The notes below the pieces were generated by a model, which saw only the letters and a program-made list of their open reading frames with translations, was not told where the DNA came from and ran no database searches. From the NCBI GenBank assembly GCA_026392035.1, contig JAPLCX010000054.1, positions 1 to 57,338 of the forward strand: DNA of 57,338 nt, in the 5' to 3' direction. Position 1 is the first letter of the stretch; each line of letters starts with the position of its first letter. Source of the stretch: Candidatus Auribacterota bacterium. Lineage in GTDB: Bacteria > Auribacterota > Tritonobacteria > UBA1439. Below, piece after piece: positions 32,520-41,342 of the stretch. Made by a program: the position numbers and the translations under genes.

Positions 32520-34484
32520 TCAGGGCGAAGCACGCTTCACTTCGCAATACGATGGCGCAATCCCACCTATCGCACCACCATTCAGCCGGGGCGGCTGTCC
32601 CGGGGGGAACAGGGCGCCGTAGCAGGTATACACGCCGGGAGAGACGCCATCAGGAATGCGCATATCGAGAATTTTCCCTGACCATCCTTGCGGGAAGCGG
32701 ACACCGCCCAGGTATGCTTTCGGTTCTGTACTGATCCCGCTGGCGCTGCAGAAATAGAACATACCATCGGGTGACCTGAAGGCAAGATAAGCATCTACCA
32801 ATTGATCAACGGGCTGGATGACTGCGAGAACACTGAGTGCCCCACCTGGCAGAGCGCTTTCCCGATTCAATTTAACGACGACGAGGAATGGTTCAGGAAT
32901 CGGCGTCATCGGTTCCGGGGCCGGGGGTGCAGGAGTTGGTGAGACATCAGGCAGTGGTGTCGCCGTGGGAGGAGGGGCGGGTGTGACCACGTCTGTAGGA
33001 GCGGATGTGGGGGCAACTGTCGGGGCAGATGTGGGTGCGGGCGTGGGTGTCTGAGCTGGTATTGAAGTGGGCGTCCGGGTGGGTGTCGCTGGCGGTATCG
33101 GCGTCGGTGTCTGGGTTGGTACTGAGGTGGGTGTCCGCGTTGGTGTTGCCGGTGGTATCGGCGTCGGTGTCTGGGTTGGTACTGAAGTGGGCGTCCGTGT
33201 GGGTGTCTGCGTGGGCGTTGACGTCGGCGTCCGGGTTGGAGTGGGGGTGGATGTCGGAGTTGACGTTGGCCCGACAACTTCATCTACCTGAAAGGGGCCA
33301 TGGCTAAAAGAAGGATTCCCTCCCGAAAAGGAATACGTAGAGCCATCAGTGGTGATCACGATGTTGCCATTCGCCCTGTAGACCTCGGGGACATCCAAAG
33401 AATAGTTATCGGCGTAATAGATTGTATTTACCCCTGCGGATACTAAATTGCTTAATGTCGTTGATTTAGGGGATGTCGCAGTACCAGAGATGACGGCGTA
33501 CTCGGGCGAGATATTTTGGAGGTAACTCAAGCTTGAGCTTGAGTTAGTGCTAGTTCCGTGATGGCTTACCTTAAGAACATCCACATTTACGTGTAACGCC
33601 ACAAGCGCAGAACCCAGAGGGACTTCAACGGAACCATACAGGTCACCTGTAGTTAAATAGTCGAATCCTCCATATTTGACCCACAGAGCCATGCTCATTT
33701 GATTTTCGTCGTCCGCAGGGCATGCCACATTCACCGACCCCTGTCCAATGACCATGCCGTTGGCGGCAACGACGGTCACTGTTACACCGTCCTTGTTGTA
33801 GATGACTTGCCCGGGGTAAACGTTATTTCTATTATAATTTCCGGAGCCGCAAGCGGCACAATGATCGGTGTGGAAATGAGATTTAGTAGTGATGGTCCCA
33901 CTCGCGCAATCGATCGACATTGTTGTCGAATCAGGAAAGGTAATTAGATGGCCCTCATAATAACCCTGACCATAGGTAAGAATAGTCAGTATGTTGGAGG
34001 ATCCACGCGCCGCTTCTGCGGCAGTAGATTTTTCTGTTACATTGAATTCAGCCGAGTCGAAGCCAAGATATCCGCTCCTCGATAATTCGCTTGGGTATGC
34101 GACGAGCGCCGCATAAACTTTATAGGAACCGGCGGAGATCGTGCAGGGAGGTAGGGCAAGGATATCTATTGTAAGAGGTCGGTCTATCGGACCCGCACCC
34201 GTGATAATAGGATGAATCCCTTGAGCAAATGAACCGTCACCACGCAATGAATATGTTTCGCCGCCGGGCGTAACAAAAACTATGTATCCGGATACGCGTA
34301 GAGGAACGGCGCTGATGTCGAATGACAGCATCAACGGTTCCTCGGGGTAAATATCGTTTTTATTGATGTGTAAAGAAAGGGCGGAATGGCCATTGTCGCT
34401 CGGTATGACTGCGCGAGCCGAGCATAGTATAATGACTACGGTGAGAAGAGATGATGCTATTTTTACGTATGATTTAGTTGTCAT
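32520..34484 (-). CDS. Secreted metallo-beta-lactamase-fold protein with long TP-rich linker
   Basis: A 654-aa paralogue of the 26838-28733 product. Signal peptide about 1-26; an N-terminal beta domain (about 33-150) that looks like the C-terminal domain; an MBL domain (about 160-390) with zinc motif H203-F-H205-T-D207-H208 and LKVSHHGTS; a 130-residue Thr/Pro linker ([15 protein letters not shown] type); and the C-terminal beta domain ([13 protein letters not shown]...GVSPGVYTC). The linker DNA contains an exact 60-bp tandem repeat (33061-33200). There is no lamin-tail domain here. Likely an extracellular nuclease or phosphodiesterase attached to, or displayed at, the cell surface. Its own ATG has no clear ribosome-binding site; a short frame overlapping the start may couple translation. 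Confidence 0.82.
   Translation of the reverse strand: MTTKSYVKIASSLLTVVIILCSARAVIPSDNGHSALSLHINKNDIYPEEPLMLSFDISAVPLRVSGYIVFVTPGGETYSLRGDGSFAQGIHPIITGAGPIDRPLTIDILALPPCTISAGSYKVYAALVAYPSELSRSGYLGFDSAEFNVTEKSTAAEAARGSSNILTILTYGQGYYEGHLITFPDSTTMSIDCASGTITTKSHFHTDHCAACGSGNYNRNNVYPGQVIYNKDGVTVTVVAANGMVIGQGSVNVACPADDENQMSMALWVKYGGFDYLTTGDLYGSVEVPLGSALVALHVNVDVLKVSHHGTSTNSSSSLSYLQNISPEYAVISGTATSPKSTTLSNLVSAGVNTIYYADNYSLDVPEVYRANGNIVITTDGSTYSFSGGNPSFSHGPFQVDEVVGPTSTPTSTPTPTRTPTSTPTQTPTRTPTSVPTQTPTPIPPATPTRTPTSVPTQTPTPIPPATPTRTPTSIPAQTPTPAPTSAPTVAPTSAPTDVVTPAPPPTATPLPDVSPTPAPPAPEPMTPIPEPFLVVVKLNRESALPGGALSVLAVIQPVDQLVDAYLAFRSPDGMFYFCSASGISTEPKAYLGGVRFPQGWSGKILDMRIPDGVSPGVYTCYGALFPPGQPPRLNGGAIGGIAPSYCEVKRASP
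33061..33200. repeat. 60-bp tandem repeat encoding the TP linker
   Basis: Blocks beginning at 33061, 33121 and 33181 are nearly identical at exactly 60-bp spacing; each encodes a 20-residue block of the [20 protein letters not shown] kind. The repeat is likely to change length by slippage or recombination, which would alter the spacing between the enzyme and surface domain. Confidence 0.8.
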
Positions 34485-34584
34485 AACATCGGAACATATG
34501 GTAATCCCTGACTATAAATGCCAGGATGATGAGGAGAGTCGGAGGAACAAACTTAGCCAGTTGAGACGCCACCCTTATAAGCAT
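34474..34584 (-). CDS. Possible 36-aa leader/small membrane protein coupled to the MBL gene
   Basis: A reading frame of 36 codons (MLIRVASQLAKFVPPTLL..., ending CYDN) with one hydrophobic segment. AGGGAGG lies 6 nt upstream of its ATG (34584), the best ribosome-binding site near this locus. Its stop codon overlaps the ATG of the MBL gene by 11 nt, the classical layout for translational coupling. It is too short for confident gene calling, so I offer it as a candidate. Confidence 0.4.
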   Translation of the reverse strand: MLIRVASQLAKFVPPTLLIILAFIVRDYHMFRCYDN

Positions 34585-34886
34585 ATTTAACCTCCCTAAC
34601 TCCTACGTAATATTAGCATGATTTTCTGTGTTTGTCAAATTTCAGGACGTCAAATTTGGGATCGGATTCCTTTTGCCTTATTGCCTCAGCCATGTTTCAC
34701 AATAGTGAGCAGTCGCCGAATCTCTCTTTACATTGTATCTCTTTGCAGCGTATGCCATTGCGCAAATGCCTCATTCGCCTTGCAACCTCGGCATTCATTT
34801 GCTAGAGTTGCCTCCAGTGTAAAGGTTGGGTCTCTGCCGGCTCGATTTTTTTACGGGCTCCCCATACTTTTCTCTTGGAAAACGAC
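34585..34886. other. Divergent intergenic region, no feature recognised
   Basis: About 300 bp, AT-richer than its surroundings, between the minus-strand MBL unit and the plus-strand second hydroxylase operon. It must hold promoters for both directions, but I see no box pair worth naming and no convincing coding sequence. Confidence 0.4.
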
Positions 34887-35753
34887 ATGGCGACCAGAAT
34901 CAAGATGATCCACTACCCGCGGAGCGCAAGGGAACTCACCGCCCTCCTTGACAAGGGCAAGGGCCGCATCGCCCCGGTAGGTGGGGGCGTGTCGTTTTCT
35001 TTTTCTTCCCCGCCGAAGATTGTTGAGCTCGCAAGCCTCAGGTCTCTCGGGCTGGACAGGATTGTCCGTGGCCAAAATGGCCTCCGGCTGGGCGCCATGG
35101 TGACCATCGCACAGCTGGCGGCCTCGCCGGATGCGGCACGCTTCAGGAATGGCCTGCTCGCTACTGCCGCTTCACGGGTGGCCGCGACTACCAACAGGAA
35201 TCTTATCACCGTGGGCGGGAATGCCATCCGCCTTTTCATCTGGTCCGATCTCCCCTCCGTCTATTGCGCCATGGGAGCGGTGTTCAAGGTGAGAGGCACG
35301 AAAGGCATGAGGAAAATCTCCTGCGATGAGTTCTACGCAGCCCAGCCGCTCACTGTCCTGAAGCACACGGAGTTCCTTGAGGAGATAATCATTCCCGCCG
35401 CCGATCATCGTTCAGGGGGCGCATTTGAGAAGTTTTCGGAGACGTCAAACACGTTCGCGTTTGTCTCAGCGGCGGCGTGCGTGACGCTCGGCAGCTCGGG
35501 GAGGTGCGCTTCGGCGAGGCTTGTCATCGGAGGGCTCCGGTTATTGCCGAGGGTATCCGGAGAGGCAGCGCGCATCCTTGAGGGACACATTGCCTCACCA
35601 GAACTTATACAGAAGGCAGCCGCGGCGACAGTGGGGGCGGTGAAAGTGGTCAGGGATATCAGGGTCAGCGACGAGTATAAGAAGGAGCTCGCATCGACCG
35701 TCGCCCGCAGGGTTCTTGAGAACGCATTTCGTCTGGCAGGTGGTAAGAAATGA
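34887..35753 (+). CDS. FAD-binding subunit of xanthine-dehydrogenase-family enzyme (hydroxylase 2, medium)
   Basis: A 288-aa CoxM/XdhB-type protein: PVGGGVSFSFS, RLGAMVTIAQLA and NLITVGGNAIRLFIWSDLPSVY (FAD-binding region), with a C-terminal flavoprotein domain. The second part of the FAD motif (RLFIWSDLP) is less canonical than in hydroxylase 1. First gene of the operon medium - small - large, a different order from the copy at 13841-17731, so the two are not recent duplicates. ATG 34887 is preferred to TTG 34875. Confidence 0.9.
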   Translation: MATRIKMIHYPRSARELTALLDKGKGRIAPVGGGVSFSFSSPPKIVELASLRSLGLDRIVRGQNGLRLGAMVTIAQLAASPDAARFRNGLLATAASRVAATTNRNLITVGGNAIRLFIWSDLPSVYCAMGAVFKVRGTKGMRKISCDEFYAAQPLTVLKHTEFLEEIIIPAADHRSGGAFEKFSETSNTFAFVSAAACVTLGSSGRCASARLVIGGLRLLPRVSGEAARILEGHIASPELIQKAAAATVGAVKVVRDIRVSDEYKKELASTVARRVLENAFRLAGGKK

Positions 35754-36211
35754 AGCTCATGTTGAAAATAAACGGTACGGAGAAAATAGTGGAGGCGGAG
35801 CCGGGCGAGGTGTTGCTCCACGTGCTCCGGCGAGAAGGTTACAAGGGCGCGAAGTTCGGGTGCGGGTATGGCTTCTGCGGCGCCTGCACCGTTCTTCTGG
35901 ACAACGAGCCGGTGAACTCATGCCTCCTGCTCGTGGGGCTCGTAGAAGGCAGGGATATCACCACAATAGAGGGGGTGGGGGCTGTGGACAGGCTGCATCC
36001 GATACAGGAGGCGTACCTCGATGCAGGGGCTGTCCAGTGCGGATACTGCACCCCCGGTTTCATACTCGCGACGAAGGCACTTCTCGATGAGAAACCGAAC
36101 CCGACGGATAGCCAAATAAAGCAGGCGCTCGATGGAAACTACTGCAGGTGCACGGGCTACGTGAAGATTGTGGATGCGGTGAAACTGGCGGCGAAGAGGA
36201 TGAGGAGATGA
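35750..36211 (+). CDS. 2Fe-2S subunit of xanthine-dehydrogenase-family enzyme (hydroxylase 2, small)
   Basis: A 153-aa protein with two 2Fe-2S motifs, CGYGFCGACTVLL (plus Cys in VNSC) and CGYCTPG...CRCTGY. Its ATG overlaps the stop of the FAD subunit (ATGA), and the same overlap occurs with the large subunit, so translation of the three is coupled. Confidence 0.93.
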   Translation: MKLMLKINGTEKIVEAEPGEVLLHVLRREGYKGAKFGCGYGFCGACTVLLDNEPVNSCLLLVGLVEGRDITTIEGVGAVDRLHPIQEAYLDAGAVQCGYCTPGFILATKALLDEKPNPTDSQIKQALDGNYCRCTGYVKIVDAVKLAAKRMRR

Positions 36212-38529
36212 GCACCGGGAAGAAGTTCAACGAGGTCAACCAGGTCCGCCGGAGGGTGGACGGCATCGGTCTCGTGACGGGGAGGGCGCTCTTCACCGAT
36301 GACTATGACATGCCCGGGGTGCTCTCCGCGAAGGTGCTCCGCAGCTCGCACGCCCACGCCCGCATCAAATCAATAAACGTTTCAAAGGCACGGGCGCTCG
36401 ATGGTGTCCGCGCGGTGCTCACCTGGAAAGATGTGCCGAGAGTGATCATCACCGAGGCGGGGCAGGGTTTCCCCGAGCCATCCCCCTACGACAAGTTCAT
36501 CCTCGACAACAAGGTGCGTTTCGTGGGCGACGAGGTGGCGGTGGTCGCCGCCGAGACGACGGAGATCGCGGAGAGGGCGCTCACGCTCATCGAGGTTCAC
36601 TACGAGCCGCTGCCGCCGATCTTCGACCCGCGGGAGTCGATGAGGGCGGGCGCGCCCGTGATACACGACGAGCCGGAGTGGCTGATCCCCATCCCCGTCG
36701 AGATGGACCCGAAGAAGAATCTCTGCGGGCGGGCGGATGTGACCATCGGCGACATGGGTAAGGGGTTTGCCGATGCGGACCTGGTGTTCGAAAACGAATA
36801 CGAGAACCACTACGCCCAGCACGTCACCAACGAGCCGCACACCACGATAAGCTATCTTGATCCCGATAACAGGCTTGTGATCATTTCCTCCACGCAGGTG
36901 CCGTTCCACGTCCGCAGGATCGTGGCGCGCGCGCTCGAGCTGCCCGTGAAGCGCATCAGGGTCATCAAGCCGCGCATCGGCGGGGGATTCGGATCGAAGC
37001 AGGACATCGTCACGGAGCCGCTCTGCGCCGCGCTCACCCTCGCGACCGGGAGGGTGGTGAGGCTCCAGCTCACCCGGGAGGAAGTATTTACCTCATCCCG
37101 CACACGCCACCAGACCATCACGAGGCTGAAGACCGGAATAAAAAAAGACGGGACGCTGACCGCCATAGAGATGGAGTGTCTCCAGAACGCGGGGCCGTAT
37201 GGGACTCATGGACTCACGGTGCTCACGAACACCGGTTCAAAAATACTCCCGCTCTTCAGGTGCTCCAACGTGAGATTCAACGCGTGGTCCGTGTACACCA
37301 ACCTCTCGCAGGGCGGCGCCTACCGCGGTTACGGCGGCACACAGTCCGGCCTTGCGGTGAACATTCAGATGGACGAGATGGCGCGCGCGATCGGGATGGA
37401 CCCGCCCGACCTTTACAAAAAGCTCCATATCCGCCAGGGGGAGGGCTCGCCGGTGTTTGCGGCACTGGGAGAAGGGGCCGAGGGGCACGCCATGACCATT
37501 AATTCCTGCGGCCTCAGCGAGTGCATCGATATCGTCGTCAGGGAGAGCGGGTGGGCCGAGAAGCGGAATAAACCGGGCACGGGAATTATCCGCCGTGGCC
37601 TCGGCATGGCCGTGATGATGCAGGGCTCCTCGATACCGAAAATTGACATGGCCTCCTGCTCGATGAAGATGAATGAGGATGGTTCGTTCAACCTCCTCTG
37701 CGGCGCGACTGATATCGGGACCGGCTCCGATACCGTGATGGCGAAGATCGCGGCCGAAGTTCTGGGTGTGCGGACGAACGACATCATCGTCTACTCCTCC
37801 GATACCGATCTCACTCCCTTTGATGTGGGCGCATACGCCTCGAGCACTACGTACCTGTCGGGCATGGCAGCCAAGAGGTGCGCCGAAAGTATTGCGGACC
37901 AGGTCAGAGAAGTTGCGGCGGAGATGCTGGAGGAGGATGCGGCGCGGATCAGGTTTGACGCAGGCAAGGCGATCGGCGCGAGGGGCGAGGTGACCCTCGC
38001 ACAGGTCGGGACGCGAAGCCTCTACGAGAAGGACCAGCACCAGATAGCCGCGTTCGCGTCCGCCTATTCAGACCAGTCGCCTCCGCCGTTCTCCGCCCAT
38101 GTGGCCGAGGTCGAGGTGGATACTGAAACCGGGAAGGTCACGGTGGTGAGATACATCACCGCCACGGATTGCGGTGTCGCCATCAACCCGCTGCTCGCGG
38201 AGGGGCAGGTCGAGGGCGCCCTGCTCAACGGAATCAGTTACGCCCTCACCGAGCGCTACATCTACAACGAAAAGGGGAGGTTGCTCAATCCCTCCTTCGG
38301 CACCTACGGCGTTTTCTTCATGCGTGACCTGCCGGAGATATGTACGTTCCTTGTCCCCACTTACGAGCCCACGGGGCCGTTCGGCGCGAAGTCCATCGCC
38401 GAGGTCTGCATCAACGGCCCATGCCCCGCCATATCAAACGCCATCTTCGACGCGGTGGGGATTCGCCACCGCAAGCCGCCGTACTCTCCTGAGGTTGTAT
38501 ACAAAACGTTGAAAAGTAAAAAAGAGTAA
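36208..38529 (+). CDS. Xanthine-dehydrogenase-family molybdopterin-binding subunit (hydroxylase 2, large)
   Basis: A 773-aa large subunit: hammerhead domain, Mo-binding motif IGGGFGSKQD and the GPFGAKSIAE motif with presumed catalytic Glu E732. It is divergent from the hydroxylase 1 large subunit, so a different substrate is likely. ATG 36208 overlaps the TGA of the small subunit. A moaD-like gene follows at 38714. No second mocA or xdhC is nearby, so both enzymes probably share the maturation genes at 10688-12135. Confidence 0.92.
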   Translation: MSTGKKFNEVNQVRRRVDGIGLVTGRALFTDDYDMPGVLSAKVLRSSHAHARIKSINVSKARALDGVRAVLTWKDVPRVIITEAGQGFPEPSPYDKFILDNKVRFVGDEVAVVAAETTEIAERALTLIEVHYEPLPPIFDPRESMRAGAPVIHDEPEWLIPIPVEMDPKKNLCGRADVTIGDMGKGFADADLVFENEYENHYAQHVTNEPHTTISYLDPDNRLVIISSTQVPFHVRRIVARALELPVKRIRVIKPRIGGGFGSKQDIVTEPLCAALTLATGRVVRLQLTREEVFTSSRTRHQTITRLKTGIKKDGTLTAIEMECLQNAGPYGTHGLTVLTNTGSKILPLFRCSNVRFNAWSVYTNLSQGGAYRGYGGTQSGLAVNIQMDEMARAIGMDPPDLYKKLHIRQGEGSPVFAALGEGAEGHAMTINSCGLSECIDIVVRESGWAEKRNKPGTGIIRRGLGMAVMMQGSSIPKIDMASCSMKMNEDGSFNLLCGATDIGTGSDTVMAKIAAEVLGVRTNDIIVYSSDTDLTPFDVGAYASSTTYLSGMAAKRCAESIADQVREVAAEMLEEDAARIRFDAGKAIGARGEVTLAQVGTRSLYEKDQHQIAAFASAYSDQSPPPFSAHVAEVEVDTETGKVTVVRYITATDCGVAINPLLAEGQVEGALLNGISYALTERYIYNEKGRLLNPSFGTYGVFFMRDLPEICTFLVPTYEPTGPFGAKSIAEVCINGPCPAISNAIFDAVGIRHRKPPYSPEVVYKTLKSKKE

Positions 38530-38572
38530 TTATTTTTACCGTAGAGAGAACAGAGACTAACTGTATATTTTT

Positions 38573-38670
38573 TGCCACGGATTTACGCGGATGTACGCTG
38601 ATACAACCTGCTCTCATACTTTGGTTTTAGTGTAATTCAATCCGTGCTCATCTGCGTCAATCCGCGGCTA
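38573..38670. repeat. Word-repeat hairpin (acgcggat words)
   Basis: The left arm ccacggatttacgcggatgt (38576-38595) and onward pairs with the right arm aatccgtgctcatctgcgtc... (38639-38670). It belongs to the cgcggat word family also seen at 4211-4288 and 47330-47575. Confidence 0.7.
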
Positions 38671-38713
38671 AAACGCTATACTGCCTCTGCACTGCGGCAA
38701 ATAATTGTGAACC

Positions 38714-38950
38714 ATGAAAATCACTCTTGAGATGCTCGGGGCCATGAAGAAGCCCCTGGGGCAGGGGCCGGTTGATGTGGAAGTAGGGGAGGGGACCACC
38801 ATTGAGCGGTTTATGGTGGGGAAGCTCGGCTATAATCCCAGTCACGTGAGATTACTCTCCTACTGCATCAACGGAAAACCCGTGAAGCCATCCGCGGTTC
38901 TTGAAGATGGATGTGCGCTCAAAATCATGATGATTATTGGAGGTGGGTAA
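38714..38950 (+). CDS. MoaD/ThiS-like small protein (hydroxylase 2 locus)
   Basis: A 78-aa ubiquitin-like protein ending IIGGG, with the family's core VEVGEGTTIERFM..LGY and INGKPVKPSAVLEDGCALKIM. Together with the moaD-like gene of the first locus it shows that each hydroxylase has a private sulfur-carrier-like partner, which is not usual. Function as a sulfur donor is inference. Confidence 0.78.
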   Translation: MKITLEMLGAMKKPLGQGPVDVEVGEGTTIERFMVGKLGYNPSHVRLLSYCINGKPVKPSAVLEDGCALKIMMIIGGG

Positions 38951-39073
38951 TGCTTAGAACTTCGGGTTTGACCCTATCTGTCTAAACTCGAATGGGAGCA
39001 TGCTCTGGAGTTTCGTAACAAATAGCAATATACATTCATCCCCGGCGATAGATTCAGATGGTACTATTTATAT

Positions 39074-40400
39074 GGTTCTCTTCCGTTTTGTGTGGGTAAA
39101 AGGGGTTTATAAGGCCATCGAGACAAGGTACCATCCGGTGGTTACCATCAACCACAGGAGGTTGCCCGATGGACGAACTAACCCTTTTTACCCAGGCATT
39201 GGGGCTTACGAAGCCCTGGAACGTTGTTAATGTTGTATTCTCAAAAGAATCTGGACGACTCGATCTTAAAATAGACTTTCTCCGTGGTGCCACGTTCCTC
39301 TGCCCCACGTGTGGCAAAGGCGAGTGCCCGCTTCATGATACAAAGGAGCGCACCTGGAGGCATCTCAATTTCTTTCAGTACGAGACATATATACATGGCC
39401 GCGTCCCACGGATTAACTGTGGCGACTGCGGCATCAAACAAGTTGAAGTTCCCTGGGCCCGCCCAGGAAGTGGTTTTACCTTGCTCTTTGAAATGCTCGT
39501 GCTCCAGCTAAGTCGGGAGATGGCCGTTGATGCGGTGGCAAGCACTGTTCACGCTCGATCCAACCGTATATGGCGTATACTTCAGCACTATGTTGCCCGT
39601 GCCCGCCGAGCAGCCGATCTCTCCGGGTTCCATACTCTTGGCATTGATGAATTCTCTCTCTGCAAAGGGCATACGTATATGACTTCCTTCAGCGACATCG
39701 ATGCCGCTCGCGTCGTATATGTCACGGAAACCCGTAGAAAAGAGGTCATTGGAGAGTTTACTGAGGATCTGTTGTCTCGCGGCTACGATCCTCGGGCCAT
39801 TGACCTCATCTGCTGCGACATGTGGGATCCTTATCTGAACGGTATCGGCATGCATCTTCCTCATGCAAGTGTGATCTTTGATCGTTTTCATATCATGAAA
39901 CAAATGAACGAAGCGGTTGATAACGTGCGCCGGGAGGAACAGCAACATGTTCCCGGCCTGAAAAACAGCCGATTTATCTGGTTAAAAAACCCGATTCATC
40001 TGACCGGCAGACAAAGTGACTGGCTTATGCAACTTACAAAGCTTGATCTAAAAACTGCTAGGGCATATCAGCTTAAGCTGGCGTTGTCGCGCTTCTGGGA
40101 TATCACATCCCTGAAAACAGCAGAGCAATATCTCAGAAAGTGGTACTACTGGGCAACACACAGCCGGCTTGAACCGATCATGCAAGTAGCAAGAACCATC
40201 AAACGCTACTGGTATGGGGTGATCAATTACACCCGTTCACATATTACCAATGGCGTGGTGGAAGGCCTCCATTCAAAGATCAAGACCGCCATGAAGCGTG
40301 CCTATGGTTTCAAAGAGCCGAGCTACTTAAAAACGGTTGTTTACCTGGTGGCAGGTAAACTATGCTTTGAATAATTACCCACACAAAACGGAAGAGAACC
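39074..40400 (+). mobile_element. ISL3-family insertion sequence, complete
   Basis: 1327 bp with 26-bp perfect terminal inverted repeats (outer sequence GGTTCTCTTCCGTTTTGTGT) at 39074-39099 and 40375-40400. An exact 8-bp target duplication ATTTATAT is at 39066-39073 and 40401-40408. One transposase gene with a good ribosome-binding site. Perfect ends and duplication suggest a recent insertion. Confidence 0.95.
39169..40374 (+). CDS. ISL3 family transposase
   Basis: A 401-aa transposase: N-terminal zinc-binding region (CPTCGKGECPLHD..., CGDCG), helix-turn-helix, then the DDE catalytic domain with Asp in LGIDEFS, Asp in CCDMWDPYL and Glu in NGVVEGLHSKIK. AGGAGG lies in front of the ATG. It appears intact and may also act on the 229-bp MITE at 2985-3213. 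Confidence 0.95.
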   Translation: MDELTLFTQALGLTKPWNVVNVVFSKESGRLDLKIDFLRGATFLCPTCGKGECPLHDTKERTWRHLNFFQYETYIHGRVPRINCGDCGIKQVEVPWARPGSGFTLLFEMLVLQLSREMAVDAVASTVHARSNRIWRILQHYVARARRAADLSGFHTLGIDEFSLCKGHTYMTSFSDIDAARVVYVTETRRKEVIGEFTEDLLSRGYDPRAIDLICCDMWDPYLNGIGMHLPHASVIFDRFHIMKQMNEAVDNVRREEQQHVPGLKNSRFIWLKNPIHLTGRQSDWLMQLTKLDLKTARAYQLKLALSRFWDITSLKTAEQYLRKWYYWATHSRLEPIMQVARTIKRYWYGVINYTRSHITNGVVEGLHSKIKTAMKRAYGFKEPSYLKTVVYLVAGKLCFE

Positions 40401-41293
40401 ATTTATATTAACCCATGGTTGGATGACACTCTATATGCCATTTATGCTAATACGGCAACCCCAACCTTGACGCCGACCGCAACAGTTACACCTACTCCCA
40501 CTGAAACTCCGACTACTACAAGTACACCCACGATCACATCCACTCCAACTATAACGAATACGCCCACGATAACGCCGACCGCGACACCTTCGGCGACCCC
40601 CACGATTACGCCTACACCAACGACAACCTTCACGCCGATGCCCACTGCCACATCGATACCGCCGCTGGTCGTTGATCCAGGGCTGCTGACGGCAGGGCAG
40701 CCCTTCACGATTGGCATCGCATCAAATGAGAATATCACCAGGCCATTCGACTTCTATCTCCTCGCCGAGACTCCTGCCGGAGTCTACACGATTTATTTGA
40801 ACGGCAAGATCAAGAAGGGGATCATGCCGCTCTACAAGAGCGTGCCCCAGCTTCGTGCGGGGTTTTCCAAGACAGTTCGCCCTGCGGTCAGAATCCCCGC
40901 ATCCATGAAGGGGAAGACGATCACCTTCTACGCCGTTGTGGTTGAGGCAGGCAAGATGCCTCCGGTGAAGAAACTTTCGGATCTCACGCCCGATACGCAG
41001 TATGTGATTATGTTGGACAAGAAGCCGGCCATAGTGAATTAGTGGCTACAATTAGCTTGGTCTGAAACGCAAGTTAAAACTGGTTCAATCCATTTCCCGC
41101 CGAGAGACGCGCCGTAGCGCGCCCCTGTTCTTCGCCTGTCATAACAAGCTGTTGTGGAATGGAATACGGCCATTTTGTTTTCGCGCCACCAGATCTTATC
41201 GAAGTTACCACGTAGAAAATGCAACCGGCCTAAATGCTCAGCAAAAACCGGTATCCGAAACCCCTGATTTTGGATAGATTTATCCCTCTCATT

Positions 41294-41302
41294 TGATATA
41301 AT
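41294..41302 (+). promoter_or_regulatory. Extended minus-10 promoter for mcsA
   Basis: TG-A-TATAAT, a consensus extended minus-10 box, about 41 nt before the mcsA start. No minus-35 box at proper distance is obvious. The rest of the 300-bp gap 41043-41342 shows no gene or CtsR-like direct repeat that I can recognise. Confidence 0.5.
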
Positions 41303-41342
41303 TTCGTCTGCTGCCATGTGCGCAGGCAGGACGGTGAGATAA

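Larger units (their letters stand above)
38958..41042 (+). pseudogene. PQQ-like beta-propeller / TP-linker secreted protein, split by an IS
   Basis: Removing the IS and one copy of its 8-bp target duplication gives one frame: ...LNSNGSMLWSFVTNS / NIHSSPAIDSDGTIYI / NPWLDDTLYAIYANT, then a TP-rich linker and a C-terminal beta domain (from about 40660) like those of the secreted MBL proteins. The SSPAIDSDGTIY and LYAI motifs are those of PQQ-like propeller blades. The 5-prime part is already lost: a TAG at 38955 lies upstream and only one blade remains, so it was decayed before, or has decayed since, the insertion. The 3-prime part (40419-41042) could still be translated from an internal start. 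Confidence 0.8.

Noticed and set aside
33067-33291. Val/Gly-rich frames opposite the TP linker
   Set aside because: They are the complement of the 60-bp TP-linker repeat and have no independent support.
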